Shown piece after piece: positions 25,201-38,000 of a stretch of 64,000 nucleotides of DNA. The notes below the pieces were generated by a model. It was not told the DNA's origin. It worked only from the letters and a program-made list of their open reading frames with translations, and made no database searches. Origin of the DNA: Cordilura impudica (lineage: Eukaryota > Arthropoda > Insecta > Diptera > Scathophagidae); contig OY821518.1 of the NCBI GenBank assembly GCA_963682025.1, positions 143,134,529 to 143,198,528 of the forward strand, read 5' to 3'. Positions within the stretch are counted from its first letter, which is position 1. The number at the start of each line of letters is the position of its first letter. A program made the position numbers and the translations under genes.

Positions 25201-28200
25201 AATAACGGCAATGAATATGCCATAACCATAATATGTGATCTAACGAAGTATTTGATCACTATACCAATTCCTGACAAACAGGCTAAAACCGTAGCCAAGG
25301 CTATTTTTGAAAATTTCATTTTAATATACGGTCCAATGAATAGAATTCTGACTGATATGGGAACGGAGTATAAGAACCAGACCATACAAGAGCTTTGTGG
25401 ATTGCTGAATATTGAGTACACAACATCGACAGCATACCATCATCAAACGTTGGGTACTATAGAAAGATCACATAGAACATTTAACGAATACGTTCGTTCA
25501 TATCTTTCAGCGGACAGAACAGATTGGGACGAATGGTTGACATACTTCACGTATTGCTTCAATACAACACCTTCTACTGTCCATGGGTACTGTCCGTATG
25601 AACTGATATTTGGTAAGAAATCACCTAACATACCATTTCTTGATAACAATATCGTTGACCCAATATATAACATAGAGTCATACGAAAAAGAGGTAAAGTA
25701 TAGGCTTCAGACGGCGCAGCAGCGAGCTGCGAGTATGATAGAAAGGCAAAAACAAAGTAGTAAGACTCTGTACGATAGAAGAATTAATCCCATTGAAATA
25801 AAAATAGGAGATTTGGTTTTGATAGAGAACAATGCGGGCCATAAACTGGAAAGCTTGTTTAAGGGACCTTATTCGGTAGAGAAAATAGACGAATTAGGTA
25901 ATTGTACCCTATCAATGAGTGACGGTAAAAAAGCCAATGTACATAAAAATAGACTAAAACAATGTAGCTAAAAAAAAAAAAAAAAAAAAATTACTAATTG
26001 TAACTAAATATATCCACCTGCACCGAACTCAAGCGTGAGAAAAGTATTTCTCACAATTGTACTGTAGTATAGTTACGTGTGAACTGCTTAATACGCAAAT
26101 TCACTCGTCTACTCAGTTACACATAATGTAAGTGTATGTGTACGCGTGTACAATGCATGTGCGCGCGTACGTAGGTAGATATACGTTAAAATTAGTATAG
26201 AAAAAGAATTAATAAAGAGACGTGAAAGTAAACAGTCGCATGAGCGGCTGTTTTTAAACAAATAATAAAAAGTGTAATTATTTAAATTATAATACTTATA
26301 CTACACGTGTCACTTTCTTTAAAAGTACCATTTTATAAAAGAGTAGCCTTTTTTGAATAAGCACTCATTTTTTAAATGTACCCTTTTTTAAAAAATTTAC
26401 CCTTTAAAAAAAATATCTTTTTGTAAAAAATTACCCTTTTTTAAAATGTATCTTTTTCTTATATATTACCTTTTGTTAAGAAATTACCTTATTTTAAAAT
26501 ACCTTTTTAAAAAGTACTTTTCTTAAAAATTACCTTTTAAAAAAATACCTTTTAAAAATAATAACCTATTTTAAAAAATTACATTTTCTTAAAGCAGCAC
26601 CTTTTTAAAAAGTAAGTTTTTTAAAAAAGGTAATATTTGTCAGATTCTAAAGTTTCCTATAATATAATTGAAAATCTCAAAAACCTTAAGAAAAGTGAAT
26701 GAAGTCGTATGATCAAAACTATTTCCCGTAGGCCTTACAAAAATAATAACCCTTTTAGGCAATGTATAAAATTACAAACATATTAGCACATGTTATCTAT
26801 GTATGTACCCCGTTTCACATTTTACAACATCTAGTAGGCGTTTTTTAACTAGAAATACTTTTTTTTATCATGTTAAGAAGAAAATTTTTGAAAAACAAAA
26901 ATACAAAAAAAGAGGGTATCAAACCCCTATACTCAGTTTGACGAGATTGGCGACCCTTTTTTTTTAATGGGCATCAAGATTCTGAAAATCAGTGGCCCCT
27001 CAAAAAAAGTTGTCATCAGTTTTTGTTCAATACCTAATTCAGACTTGGTAATACCGCTTAACTATATTTGATAATAATGTAGCTAAGAATCCGTTGAAAA
27101 AATTTTATTAAAATTTTAAACGAAACACGAACTAGTACATATACAGTACATATCACAAATAAATTTATGTTATTTTCAATCAATTTGTTGATTTGATTTA
27201 ATTAATTAACTATTTTCATACAAAACCAATCAAAAATTGAATATCACAACAGTCAGGACATGCTTGGACACTGCCCAAAAGTAGACCTTTTTGAAAACGA
27301 TACAGCTCGCAAGGGGTCAACGCCCGACAGAAATATTTTGAGAATCATTATAAAACAAAATAGGTAGATTTCTGGGTCACTTTTTTTCCCACCATACAGA
27401 GTGAGGCGCTCTAAAAATATATCATATAAATATTGGTCAAATTGAGTTTATTTGTGTTAATTCAAAGTTGGTTTATATTTGTTTTTGAGAAAAGTAAGCG
27501 CCTATTAAATATTATCATGATCGGTCCATTTTCATATAGCATCCGATATGAACTTTTTCATATCTGCAGGGCACAAATTAATAATAATCAGCAAAGTTGG
27601 ATATAAGTGCCTAACTCGAAACTAATGGTATAGAGTATCTTGATTGTAATATTTTTTTACTTGTTTATTTTGGAGTATTTACCATACACTTCCTAATTTC
27701 TAATAGGGTAATTCACTAAAAATGCTCTAGCTTAAAGGCCGGCGGGTACTAGCAGCTAAGTAGATCATAATGTTCCTAATTAAGATGATTAAGACTGAGT
27801 TTGAGTTTTTGTTATGTCAATTTAAATGAGTTTAAAACTTACGTATAACTTTTAAAATATTTGACGAAAGCGTTAAAAACTGTGAGTTTAATTGACTTCG
27901 GTTTTATAACTTTGAACAAATTACCTAAAGAGTGAAACCTTAAGTTTAATCAAACTAATTTTAACTGTCATAGACCTGTGATAAGTCCTACAAATTTAAC
28001 CTTGAGATCTGAAATTTGGTTCTTAATATAATTTATTAAATTTTTGAACAAATTTTTTTACCACTCAAGAAATATAATTACAATTTAAATAAAAATTTAT
28101 AATTTTACAACAACACCTTTTAACAGAAAGCATCGGTATGGCCTATTTTGGCTTTAAATTATATAATTACTTTTTTATATCCAACTAAAAGTAAAAATTT

Positions 28201-28923
28201 CAACTTTGAGTCATCATTAATCAAATCATATTATCTTCAATTTGGACATCAATATTTGCATCAAATTTACAAAAATTGCAATGATTTAAAAACAAAAACA
28301 CAACAAAAACACACACACAAACGATTTTTTACAACCTATAGTTAAAACAAGAGTGTTAAATTCGGCTGGGCCGAATCTTTGATACCCTCCACCTTTTTCA
28401 TTTCCAAATTTCATTTTTTTTTTTTATCATTTTTCATTTTCATCTTGCGTTTTTCATTTTTAGTTTCTCATTTTCCATTTTTCATTTTCCACTTTTCATT
28501 TTTCATTTTCCATTTTCGGTTTTTAATTTTTCATTTTCCATTTTTCAATTTTCAATTTTCAATTTCCATATTCCACTTCCCATGTTTCATTTTTAATTTT
28601 TCATTTTCCATTTGCCATTTTTAATTTTAAATTTTCCATTTTTCATTTTCCATTTTTCACTTTCCATTTTCCATTTTTCATTTTCCATTTATTATTTTTC
28701 ATTTTCCATTTTCCATTTTAAAATTTTCATTTTCCATTCTTAATTTTTCTTTTTCCGTTTTCCATTTTTCATTTTTAATTTTCCATTTTTCATTTTTCAA
28801 TTTAAATTTTTAATTTTTCATTTTTCATTTTCCATTTTCCATTTTTCATTTTTCATGTTCCATTTCTCATTTTCCATTTTTAATTTTTCATTTTCCATTT
28901 TTAATTTTTCATTTTCCACTTTT

Positions 28924-28955
<32 letters not shown>

Positions 28956-28982
28956 TTTACTTTCCATTTTCCATTTTTCACT

Positions 28983-29015
<33 letters not shown>

Positions 29016-32000
29016 ATTTTCATTTTTAATTTTCCATTTTCCATTTTTAAATTTACGTTTTCCATTTTTCATTTTCCATTTTTCAATTTTCATTTTTCAT
29101 TTTTCATGTTCCATTTTCCATTTCTCATTTTCCATTTTTAATTTTTAATTTTTCATTTTCCATTTTTAATTTTTCATTTTCCACTTTTCATTATTCATTT
29201 TCCATTTTCCACTTTTCATTTTCCATTTTCCATTTTTCATTTTTAATTTTTCAATTTTCATTTTTCTATTTTCAATTTTCATTTTTCATTTTCCATTTTT
29301 CATCTTCCATTTTTCATTTTCCATTTTTCATTTTCCATTTTTTATTTTTTATTAATTTTTAATATTTAATTTTAATAATAAAAAAATATGTGGTAAAACT
29401 TGCTTATGCCAATGTGACACGTGCAGTATTAAGGTGCTATTACACGAAATGTTTTTTACATATGTACTGTCACTTTTTTTATCCACATGAAATTCTTCAT
29501 GTCTGTCAAAATTGTCTTTTTACATACGATTCATAATTTTTGCTATCACACGTGCGTATGTATTTCCGTATGACATAACCTCTAAATGTAAACAACAGCT
29601 GATTTAATTTGTGAATTTACAAAAATTTTTTGTTAAAAAAAAGGTTATGTATTTTCTAATTGTTAATTAATACTAAACAATTTATTTTTCTTTCAATATT
29701 AATCTTTAAAATGTACTCTGTTTTTCTTTCGCCACAAGCAGTGTTGTATTTTCACTTGTTTGTCATGCAAAAATAGAACCTGTTCTAATTGAAAAATGTA
29801 CATGTGACTTTTCTCATGTATTGTACATAAACAATGTTTTATATGTATCACACGATGTGTACAACTTTTGTTGTGGGAAAATTTGACAGTACATGTGTAA
29901 AAAACACATCATGTAATAGCACCTTTAATATACACACAACTGTAATGACTTAAGAAGATTTAATTATCTTAAGAAAAACAACAAACACACTGAAAAATTT
30001 TATTTTTTCAAGAGTTTTTTCAAAGTTTTATTCATAGCTCGTGAACCCTTTGACCGATATTGACGATTTTAAACAGCAACTCCTTTGGGATGTTAGTAAA
30101 CGATTTTATACAAAAAGAACGGTCTAGCTTAGATATTGACGGCGTGATCGTGATTTGCACAGACAGACGGGCAGACGGACAGACGGTCATCGGTAAATCA
30201 ATTTCCCTTGTTATAAGGATCAAGAATATATATTTTTTTGGGGGTCTCAGGAATTTATTTCGATGCGTTACAAACGGAATGACAAACCTATATATACCCT
30301 CTTCTGCCACTGAGGTGTGGAGGGTATAAAAATATGCAGTTATAAAGGGTGATTTTTTAAGAGCTATAGGAAAGTTTTTCAAAAAAAAAAAACACATAAA
30401 ATTCAGAAAAATGCATGAAATCTTTATTTGAATCGATAGTACGGTCCATATAATTTAATGTTTGAAGATTATTTCATGCAAATGTTGACCGTGACTGCGC
30501 CTCAAATGGTCCATCCGCTTAGTCCGATTTTGGCATACTCTTTCCAACATTTCGGCCGGTATCTCACGAATAAATGCTTCAATGTTGTCTTCCAATGCGT
30601 CAATTGAAGCGGGATTGTCTGTATAGACATGAGCTTTAACATAGCCCCACAAAAAATAGTCTAAAGGCGTTAAATCGCACGATCTAGGCAGCCAATTGAC
30701 CGGTCCCGAACGTGAAATAAAATGTTCACCGAACTCGCCTCTCAATAAGTCCATTGTTGCGCGTGCTGTGTGGCATGTGGCACCGTCTTGTTGAATCCAT
30801 ATGTCATGCAAGTCAAGCTCTTGCATTTTGGGCAAAAAAAAAAGTTGGATATCATCTCTCGGTAGCGCTCACCATTCACATTCAGTGGGTCGATTAAACT
30901 TACCATAAAATGGAAGAAGCGCGCGATGAACTTTCTTAACAGAGCACGCATTTTGATAATAAAATTCAATAACTTGCAAGCAAGCGTTGTTCGTTTGTAA
31001 GACGATTCATGGTTAAATTATAGACCAAACTGAAGATGTTCGACAATGAAACAAAACACGAAACGTACGTCAGCTGTTTAAACCAGTGTTGCCAAAAAGA
31101 TAATAGCTAAAAAATCACCCTTTATAAGAAAACTTTAATATTAAAGGATCTATTCATTATTTACAAATTAAAATCAAATTCATAATATTAAAATAAATCT
31201 CAACAACTAAAACAACAAAATTTGCAAAGACAAAAAACTTGAACACTAAAAATATACATATAAAATTAATATAACAAAACAAATTAATAATTTGAAACTC
31301 AACTTCTTGAACAAACAAGTTTTGTATTTGTATTTGCTACTTTGTAGCAGTACTCTATCCTCAATAAATACTCATAAATATTTAATCGGGTTCAGATCTA
31401 TCCGTTGGAGAGGGTAAAGAAATAGTTTTTTTTTTCAATAATGTATAACAACTGATTCTTAATAATATAGATGGAATGCTTGAACCAAATTATTTTTTAT
31501 AATATTCAGTTTTGGTTCAGTTTTCCGCAACAAAGCCGACCGAGGTTTCCAACAAACCACTCCTCCACTGTCCTTAAAATATGTATGACATTCCGTTGAA
31601 ATAACACTGTTCCAGAGCATATTTGTATTATCGTTGCTACCAGAGATCTGAAATGAGTAAGTGGGTGAACACTTTTTTGAGACTTCTCTTAACTTAGGGA
31701 TATTCATAATTTATCTCTGTGTAACATAATTTATATTTTATTGATCATTTGTAACAATTTGTACAAATTATCACAAAATTTACTGGATCCTGTTCTTTTA
31801 CTTCAAAAACCCAGTAAAAGAGAACAAATGAGAGAGTAAAGTGACAGTTAATTTTTTGGAAACTTGCTAGTTTTTACTGGATATATTTTTGGCAGTAAGA
31901 ATTAGCAAGCAAGAAAAAACATATGTTTAAAAAACATACTTATGTTGAGTTTTGTGGTAAATAAAGCAATTTTTAAATAATAATTTTAAATAATAATTCT

Positions 32001-35000
32001 GAGGAAATTAACGACAGAAGAAGTAAGTAAATATTCACATAACCAGGTTTCATTAATTTTAATCTTTTAAATCTTTTAATCTGACAATTTCTTTCATAAT
32101 ACATAAATGTTTATTTTCAAAAGCAATAGATAATGATATTAGTTTCAATGAATATTTTTAGATGTTAAATCAAATAAATTCTTCTAATAAAGGTATATTT
32201 CTTTTTTAATTTAGAGTTTCACTTCTTCTTTACTTTCAAATGTGTTCACAATCAGCTGTTTCTAAGAACTTGCAAATTCTTACAAATTTCGTTCGTTTAC
32301 TATTTTGGATATTTATGTTTTTGGGAACTAATTTTTCTCACTCTCTGAAATTTCGGTTTTTACTGGTTTTTACTGGGAAAGTAAACGAACAGAGCTACAG
32401 TATTAACTCATCCAAAATGAATACAATAATTATTACAATTAATGACAGTTATAGAAAAGAAAACAATAACTAGTAATCGAATTTCAAATGTGTGGTAATA
32501 GAAATTTTACGATGAAGTAAATAGATATACATATGTATGTATAAATATAGAAATAAATATAATAATGTAAATGAAATAAATATCACAGATGGGTTAACCC
32601 CTATGGGAGCCTGGGTGAGTTTCCTTGTAGAAATTCGGTAAGTCGAGCTGGATGAGATCATCGTTGTCAATTAGTTCATTCAAAACACCTATCTGTGACA
32701 GGTAAGAGCATACTCCCCACTATATTCTTCTCATAATCGAATATGTCGTTCATTAATGTATTTTCATGGAGGGCTAGATATATCAGCAAATTTCTTCTGA
32801 GTCAGTAAGGCATATTTGCAGACTGGCGTCACAGTTGATTGTCTGTATATGTATGAATTGGAGAATCGTTTTGTATAGCACTGAAAATATTTGCAAATAC
32901 ATTTCCTATATATATTCCGCTCGAAGATTTCCAATTTCTTAACCACTGTTGGGGAAACAGAGAACCAGATGGAGAAGAAGTTTTGTCGTCTGTGGAAGAT
33001 GTTTGCTGCTCATTAAACCGGAAAACATACCCGATATTCTTTTTGCTCTTGTCAAAAAAAAAAATCTGGCATGATTATTAAATTTCATTAATTTATTAAA
33101 ATTTATTTAATTAATCATCAAGTGAGAGCTGCAAAAGTTTGCTCTGAGGAACCACCATTTCTCCAGCAAATTCCTTCAGAATTGGTTGTTTTTATCTTGA
33201 TACCCCTAGTTCTGTAAAAAGAGTTTAACGCTGCGTTATTAAGCGCCTGTATTGGAGATTTATTATGTGCGTAAATCATACAACCGTCAATATATATATA
33301 TATGTATATATATATATCCCATTTGAATTTTCAGGGAAATCGTAGAGAAATAGATTAAGTAGAAATGGTATCAAAACACTCCCTTGAGGGACGCCTCTCT
33401 TTACACAATCAAAACTGGAGGATGATACGTTTATCTGAACACAAAATTTGCGGTCGGAAAAATGACTTTGAAATATCCTTACAAGGTAGGAATCTACTCC
33501 AAACTCTACAAGTTTGTACAGGATACCCTTATGTCAAGAAGAATCAAACGCCTTTTAGATGTTTAAGAATAAAGCAACCGTACAGATTTCATCTCAGATT
33601 TTTTGTGATGTCGCTGTGGAAATTTAAAAGAACATGTTGCGTCGAATTGAAGCCAAATTGAAATACTGAAATAGGACTGATTATAAATTTTCGAAAATGG
33701 TGTTGCTGACACATATTGATTTTCAAACAGGTGATTTTCTTTTACCAATTACCTGGTAGACTTTCTTAAACGCTGATAGACCCGGATTTTTTTTCTCAAG
33801 TTTGTCACTGAAATGCTTTGCTTGTTTTTAAAAGTTTAACTTGTTTTGAGAGAATTTTATACATACTTCTATGATTTCAAATGTTCCAATTAGTGATTTG
33901 TAAGAGGTGAAACTGTGAAAATTAACTCGCAGCATTCTAATGTTAATTCCAATTTTATGGGATCTGAGAATGAAGCTAGACTTGATGTTTTGTAATTCGG
34001 AGGACTGGTGTTAATAGGATGAGACTTAGTAGAAAGTGGACAAGAAAAGATAAGCCGTTCGAGTGTGAAGGTTTAATGTCAAATAGGCGTACTACTTCTA
34101 GCGTGTTATCGAGGAGCCAATTATGTAGCACCTTACCGTTGCCATTTTCAATTTGATCACCCCATATTTGATTCTTGGTAATTAAGTCACCACCTAGAAT
34201 AAGACAATCAAATCTACTGGCCATATCCAAAACTTTACTTAGTCCATCGTATAGAGAAGAAGAGGCATAGCTACACGGAATGTAAATGACACTAATTAAG
34301 TATTTCCGACGTATTCCATTTATGTTAACATCAATTTAAATAAAAAATACCATTAAAACCAATGTTGCCAATGTCTATACGATTGTAAGAAATTGTGTTT
34401 TTTTAATTGAATATGCGGACTGTCACATTAGAAACTATACCCATTGAGTCGTTCATTACCAGTTCTACGTAGATGTCAATCATGGATAAATCTGATGTCA
34501 ATTTTGTTATGGAAAATAGTGTTCCAAAAATCAATTTGTCTAATTGTATCAACAAGAGATCTGAAATTGAAGGTGACAAAATTTATGTTTCTATGGCCCA
34601 TATGTACTTGTCACTTTGTAACCAAGGCTCAAAAATACAGATTTGAACTCTGACTTTTACATAGTTTTGTATTCGGCTAGAAATTTATTTATTTCACGAT
34701 CTAATGACCGGTTCCATAAAGTATTGAGCAAGCTTTAAAAATTCGTCAATAGCTGCAAATTCTCATTTTGATTCTCACCTTGGTGAAGTAGACTGCCAAA
34801 TAACATTTCTGGGAATGTCTATGGAGAGTTGAAAGCTCTATGGATATTTCCTTCAGTAGTAGATTTCGCTTGACGAAATTTTCATCCACTCCATCCCGAT
34901 ACACGCTTTTTACAAGCAGAACATCCTCTACAGTTTGCTGGAAGACCAGATTCTCCATAGTTGACGCAAGATAGCTCAGAGTCTTGATTTGGGAGCTTGC

Positions 35001-38000
35001 GGGAGCAAGTACCAGGGGTCGAATCGTCGCATTCTTTATCGAAATTTTTCGATCGAAATTACTTTTTTATTTTCCAAAATAAAATACTAAGAGTAATAGT
35101 ATGGGGACTCTGCACCATCGATTTCAATGGTAAAAAAAGTGGTTTACTGACTTTCGTTGTGGTCGCACAAATACAAATGACACTGAACGTTCTGGACGGC
35201 CAATTGAGGCGAATACACCCCAAAATGTCGAAAAAATCCACGCTATGGTGTTGGCCGATCGAAGCGTAAAAGTGCGTGAGATTGTTGATGCCATAGGCAT
35301 TTCATATGGTAATGTGGTTTCGATTTTAAATAAGCAGTAGGGTTTAAGAAAGCTGTCTGCAAGATGGATGCCGCATTTGCTCTCAATGGACCATAAACGT
35401 AATCGTGTGACAACTTCAAAATTCCATGAATTGGGCTATGAATTGGTACCTCATCCGCCACATTCTCCGGTGACTATTTTCCCCAGTGACTATTTCCTAT
35501 TTCCAAACCTAAAGAAATGGCTCGGTGGGAAGAGATTTAGTTCCAACGATGAAATTATTGATCAAAAATGCCTATTTTATGGACCTCGAAAAATCCTATT
35601 TTTTGGAAGGGATACAAAAATTGGAGAAATGTTGGACTAAGTGTATTGAGCTAAAAGGAGATTATGTTGAAAAATATATTTTCTATAATCGTCTACATAC
35701 TTGGTTATGAACTTTATTTCTACATTTTTAAGCTTCAATTCATCGATTACTTCGTTTATCAAGCACTATATCGGCAATCGTCGGTGTAGGGGGTTGCCCA
35801 TGGGCATACCATACGTTTGATGGTAAAATTTTCCATTGAGTGTAAAATAGTTGTTATTATTTTTGTTCCACTTCATCATGTTTCTTTCATTAAAGTGTCG
35901 CTATGTTATTATTTTATAATTAAATATGTATGTACAACACTGAGCGATTGTTTTAAACAACAAACTTTTAATATTAGCTTATTAATTCTGTGTTTTTGTT
36001 TGAAAAAATTTACTAAAATGGGTTTTATAATAACAACAAATGGCAAAAATGACAGAAAAGAAAGCATAATGCGAAAAAATATATGCGATTCATCAAATCC
36101 TATGGATTTACCAGAAAATAGGTAACATTAACAAATGTAGTTGTTTTAAATTTAATTAATGTGGTTTTTATTTAGTTTTATTCAATACTTTCGTATAAAT
36201 AAAGATGCGTTCTTGTAGATTTTAGACATCCATTCCATTGGCTATTCAATTGGCAGCTTTCTGCGCTCTGTTTGAAATGATGCAATTTTTGCCAAGCACC
36301 GGATTACATTTCCCAAATCGTTTTTCAGAAATGTCAGTTATGTTGGAAAACATATTGTATAAAATAACAAAAATTAAAAATTTTTTTAAAAATTATTTGG
36401 TTAAAAATAAACTTAAAATTCAATTTGATTCTTTAAATTTCTAATAACTCCTTTTGGAGCAAAATTTTTCAACCGTTCGATGGTAGGTTTTCCGCTGAAT
36501 AATATCAAGTAAGATATTTTAATATGTAAATATATTATACTTACATTTTTTAGTTAAATTTTTATTAATGCGTTGAAATATTGAGTACATCACAGGTGTT
36601 AAATTTCACGTATACTTAAAATTTCATGAGTGACTATAATAGCGAAAAACGATGCTGTTCTCTGGTTTTTACCAAGTCATCTGCATAGTGGAAGCCTTTA
36701 TGTATATTGATTTAAGTAATTTAGGAGCTTTCGATTGCAGAAAATTTTTACTATTTGTGGAGAAACATTAATTATTACAGCTTTTTTAAGTTAATTCAGC
36801 TGATTTGTTTAACATGATCTTCATTTCAGCTTGAGTTTCATTAATTTTTGAGTGACCACCTTCACCGGGTCTTTCTAAAGATTTACTTTTATCGTGTTTT
36901 TTATTTTTATTTATTATATGTGGTTTGGGTATAATGACTTTGTGCTGCTGTTTGTAACAACCAAAAATATTTGACCTAGACCCATCATTAATTATACCGA
37001 TCGAATCAGAATCACTTTCTGAGTTGATTTAACAATGTCCGTCCGTCCGTCCGTCTGTGTGTCCATGTAAACCTTGTAATCAAACTGCAGGTCGCAAATA
37101 CGAATATATTTTGATGAAATTTGGTATATAAGCTTTTATCGGCCATGGGATGAACGCTATTGAAATTGGTGAGAATCGGTCCATGTTCAGACCTAGCCCC
37201 CATACAAATTACCCCTATGAAATTGACATAAATTGCCATAAGATCCAAATTGTCATATAGATATTACTCAAATTGGGTTTGTATGCGTTCATTACATCCA
37301 TTAATGAGTAGTCCAAAAATTATCCCTTTGAGCTGCTTCCCGATCTTCACTTAAATCTATTAAAAAACTAAATTTATTGCACTGATTCTTCTCAAATTTT
37401 GTTTGTATATATTTTTGCAAAATACAAGAGACTTTACCAAACATGATCAGGATCGGTCCATTTTTGGACCTAGTCCCTATATAGATATAGCATCCGATAT
37501 AAACTTTTTCATATCTGCAGCCAAAAAAATTAATAAAAATCCCACTCAAATTTGGTTTTTGTTTATTTTCTATGTCCAGTTAGTTGGGCCTAAGAGATAG
37601 GGTTTCTAAACGCATGGTATAGGGTATCGTATAGTCGGTCTAAACCGACTATAATTTTCTTACTTGTTTATTATTCTACCCATTTAACGAATAAAATTTT
37701 CTTCTTCCCATAGTTTAGTTAGTTCTTAGAAAGCCAGGAATTTATTTTTTCACTTCCCGAAAATAAAAAAAAAACACCAATTCTATTAAAAAACGCGTAA
37801 CTAATTTTAAATAAAATGAATAAGTTTTCGTTAAGTGAAGATTATCATCAAATCATTACCACATGATTATGAGTATTAAAGCATATACATTAATATGATA
37901 ATTGTGCATGTTAAAATTTATTAAATGTATTTTTAAAATCTTTTATTTTGAGCATTGGGAATTATCAGTGGTCTTAAAATCATTAAAATAAAATAAGGCG

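Larger units (their letters stand above)
19242..26291 (+). mobile_element. complete young Ty3/Gypsy LTR retrotransposon (mdg1/412-like)
   Basis: A 7,050-bp element in sense orientation within SLC5 intron 9. Order: 5' LTR, primer-binding site, 1.6 kb leader with tandem repeats, a small membrane-protein ORF, gag, pol (protease, RT, RNase H, integrase), A-tract, 3' LTR. There is no env. The two 301-bp LTRs show no difference by eye, and both main ORFs are uninterrupted, so insertion was recent. The mdg1/412 assignment rests on the pol sequence style and the tRNA-Arg-like primer site and is tentative. The flanks are too AT-rich to fix the target duplication (ATTA is possible). Confidence 0.95.

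Noticed and set aside
19236..26289. ATTA as target duplication of the complete Gypsy element
   Set aside because: Possible, but both flanks and the LTR edges are AT-only, so several alignments work; left unassigned.
28379..29148. + strand ORFs rich in Phe, His and Ser
   Set aside because: Same satellite in the other orientation; no coding signal apart from repeat composition.
35059..35241. - strand ORF of 60 codons
   Set aside because: Antisense of the mariner relic, whose + strand gives clear transposase motifs.
36915..36997. Helitron 3' end (hairpin followed by CTRR)
   Set aside because: The family B hairpin is followed by TTTTCTTACTTG, which does not give CTRR; class left open.
37012..37549. 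Protein-like - strand ORFs, repeated at 46305 and 15079
   Set aside because: They follow copies of the dispersed family B repeat and its internal DNA duplication, not a gene family.
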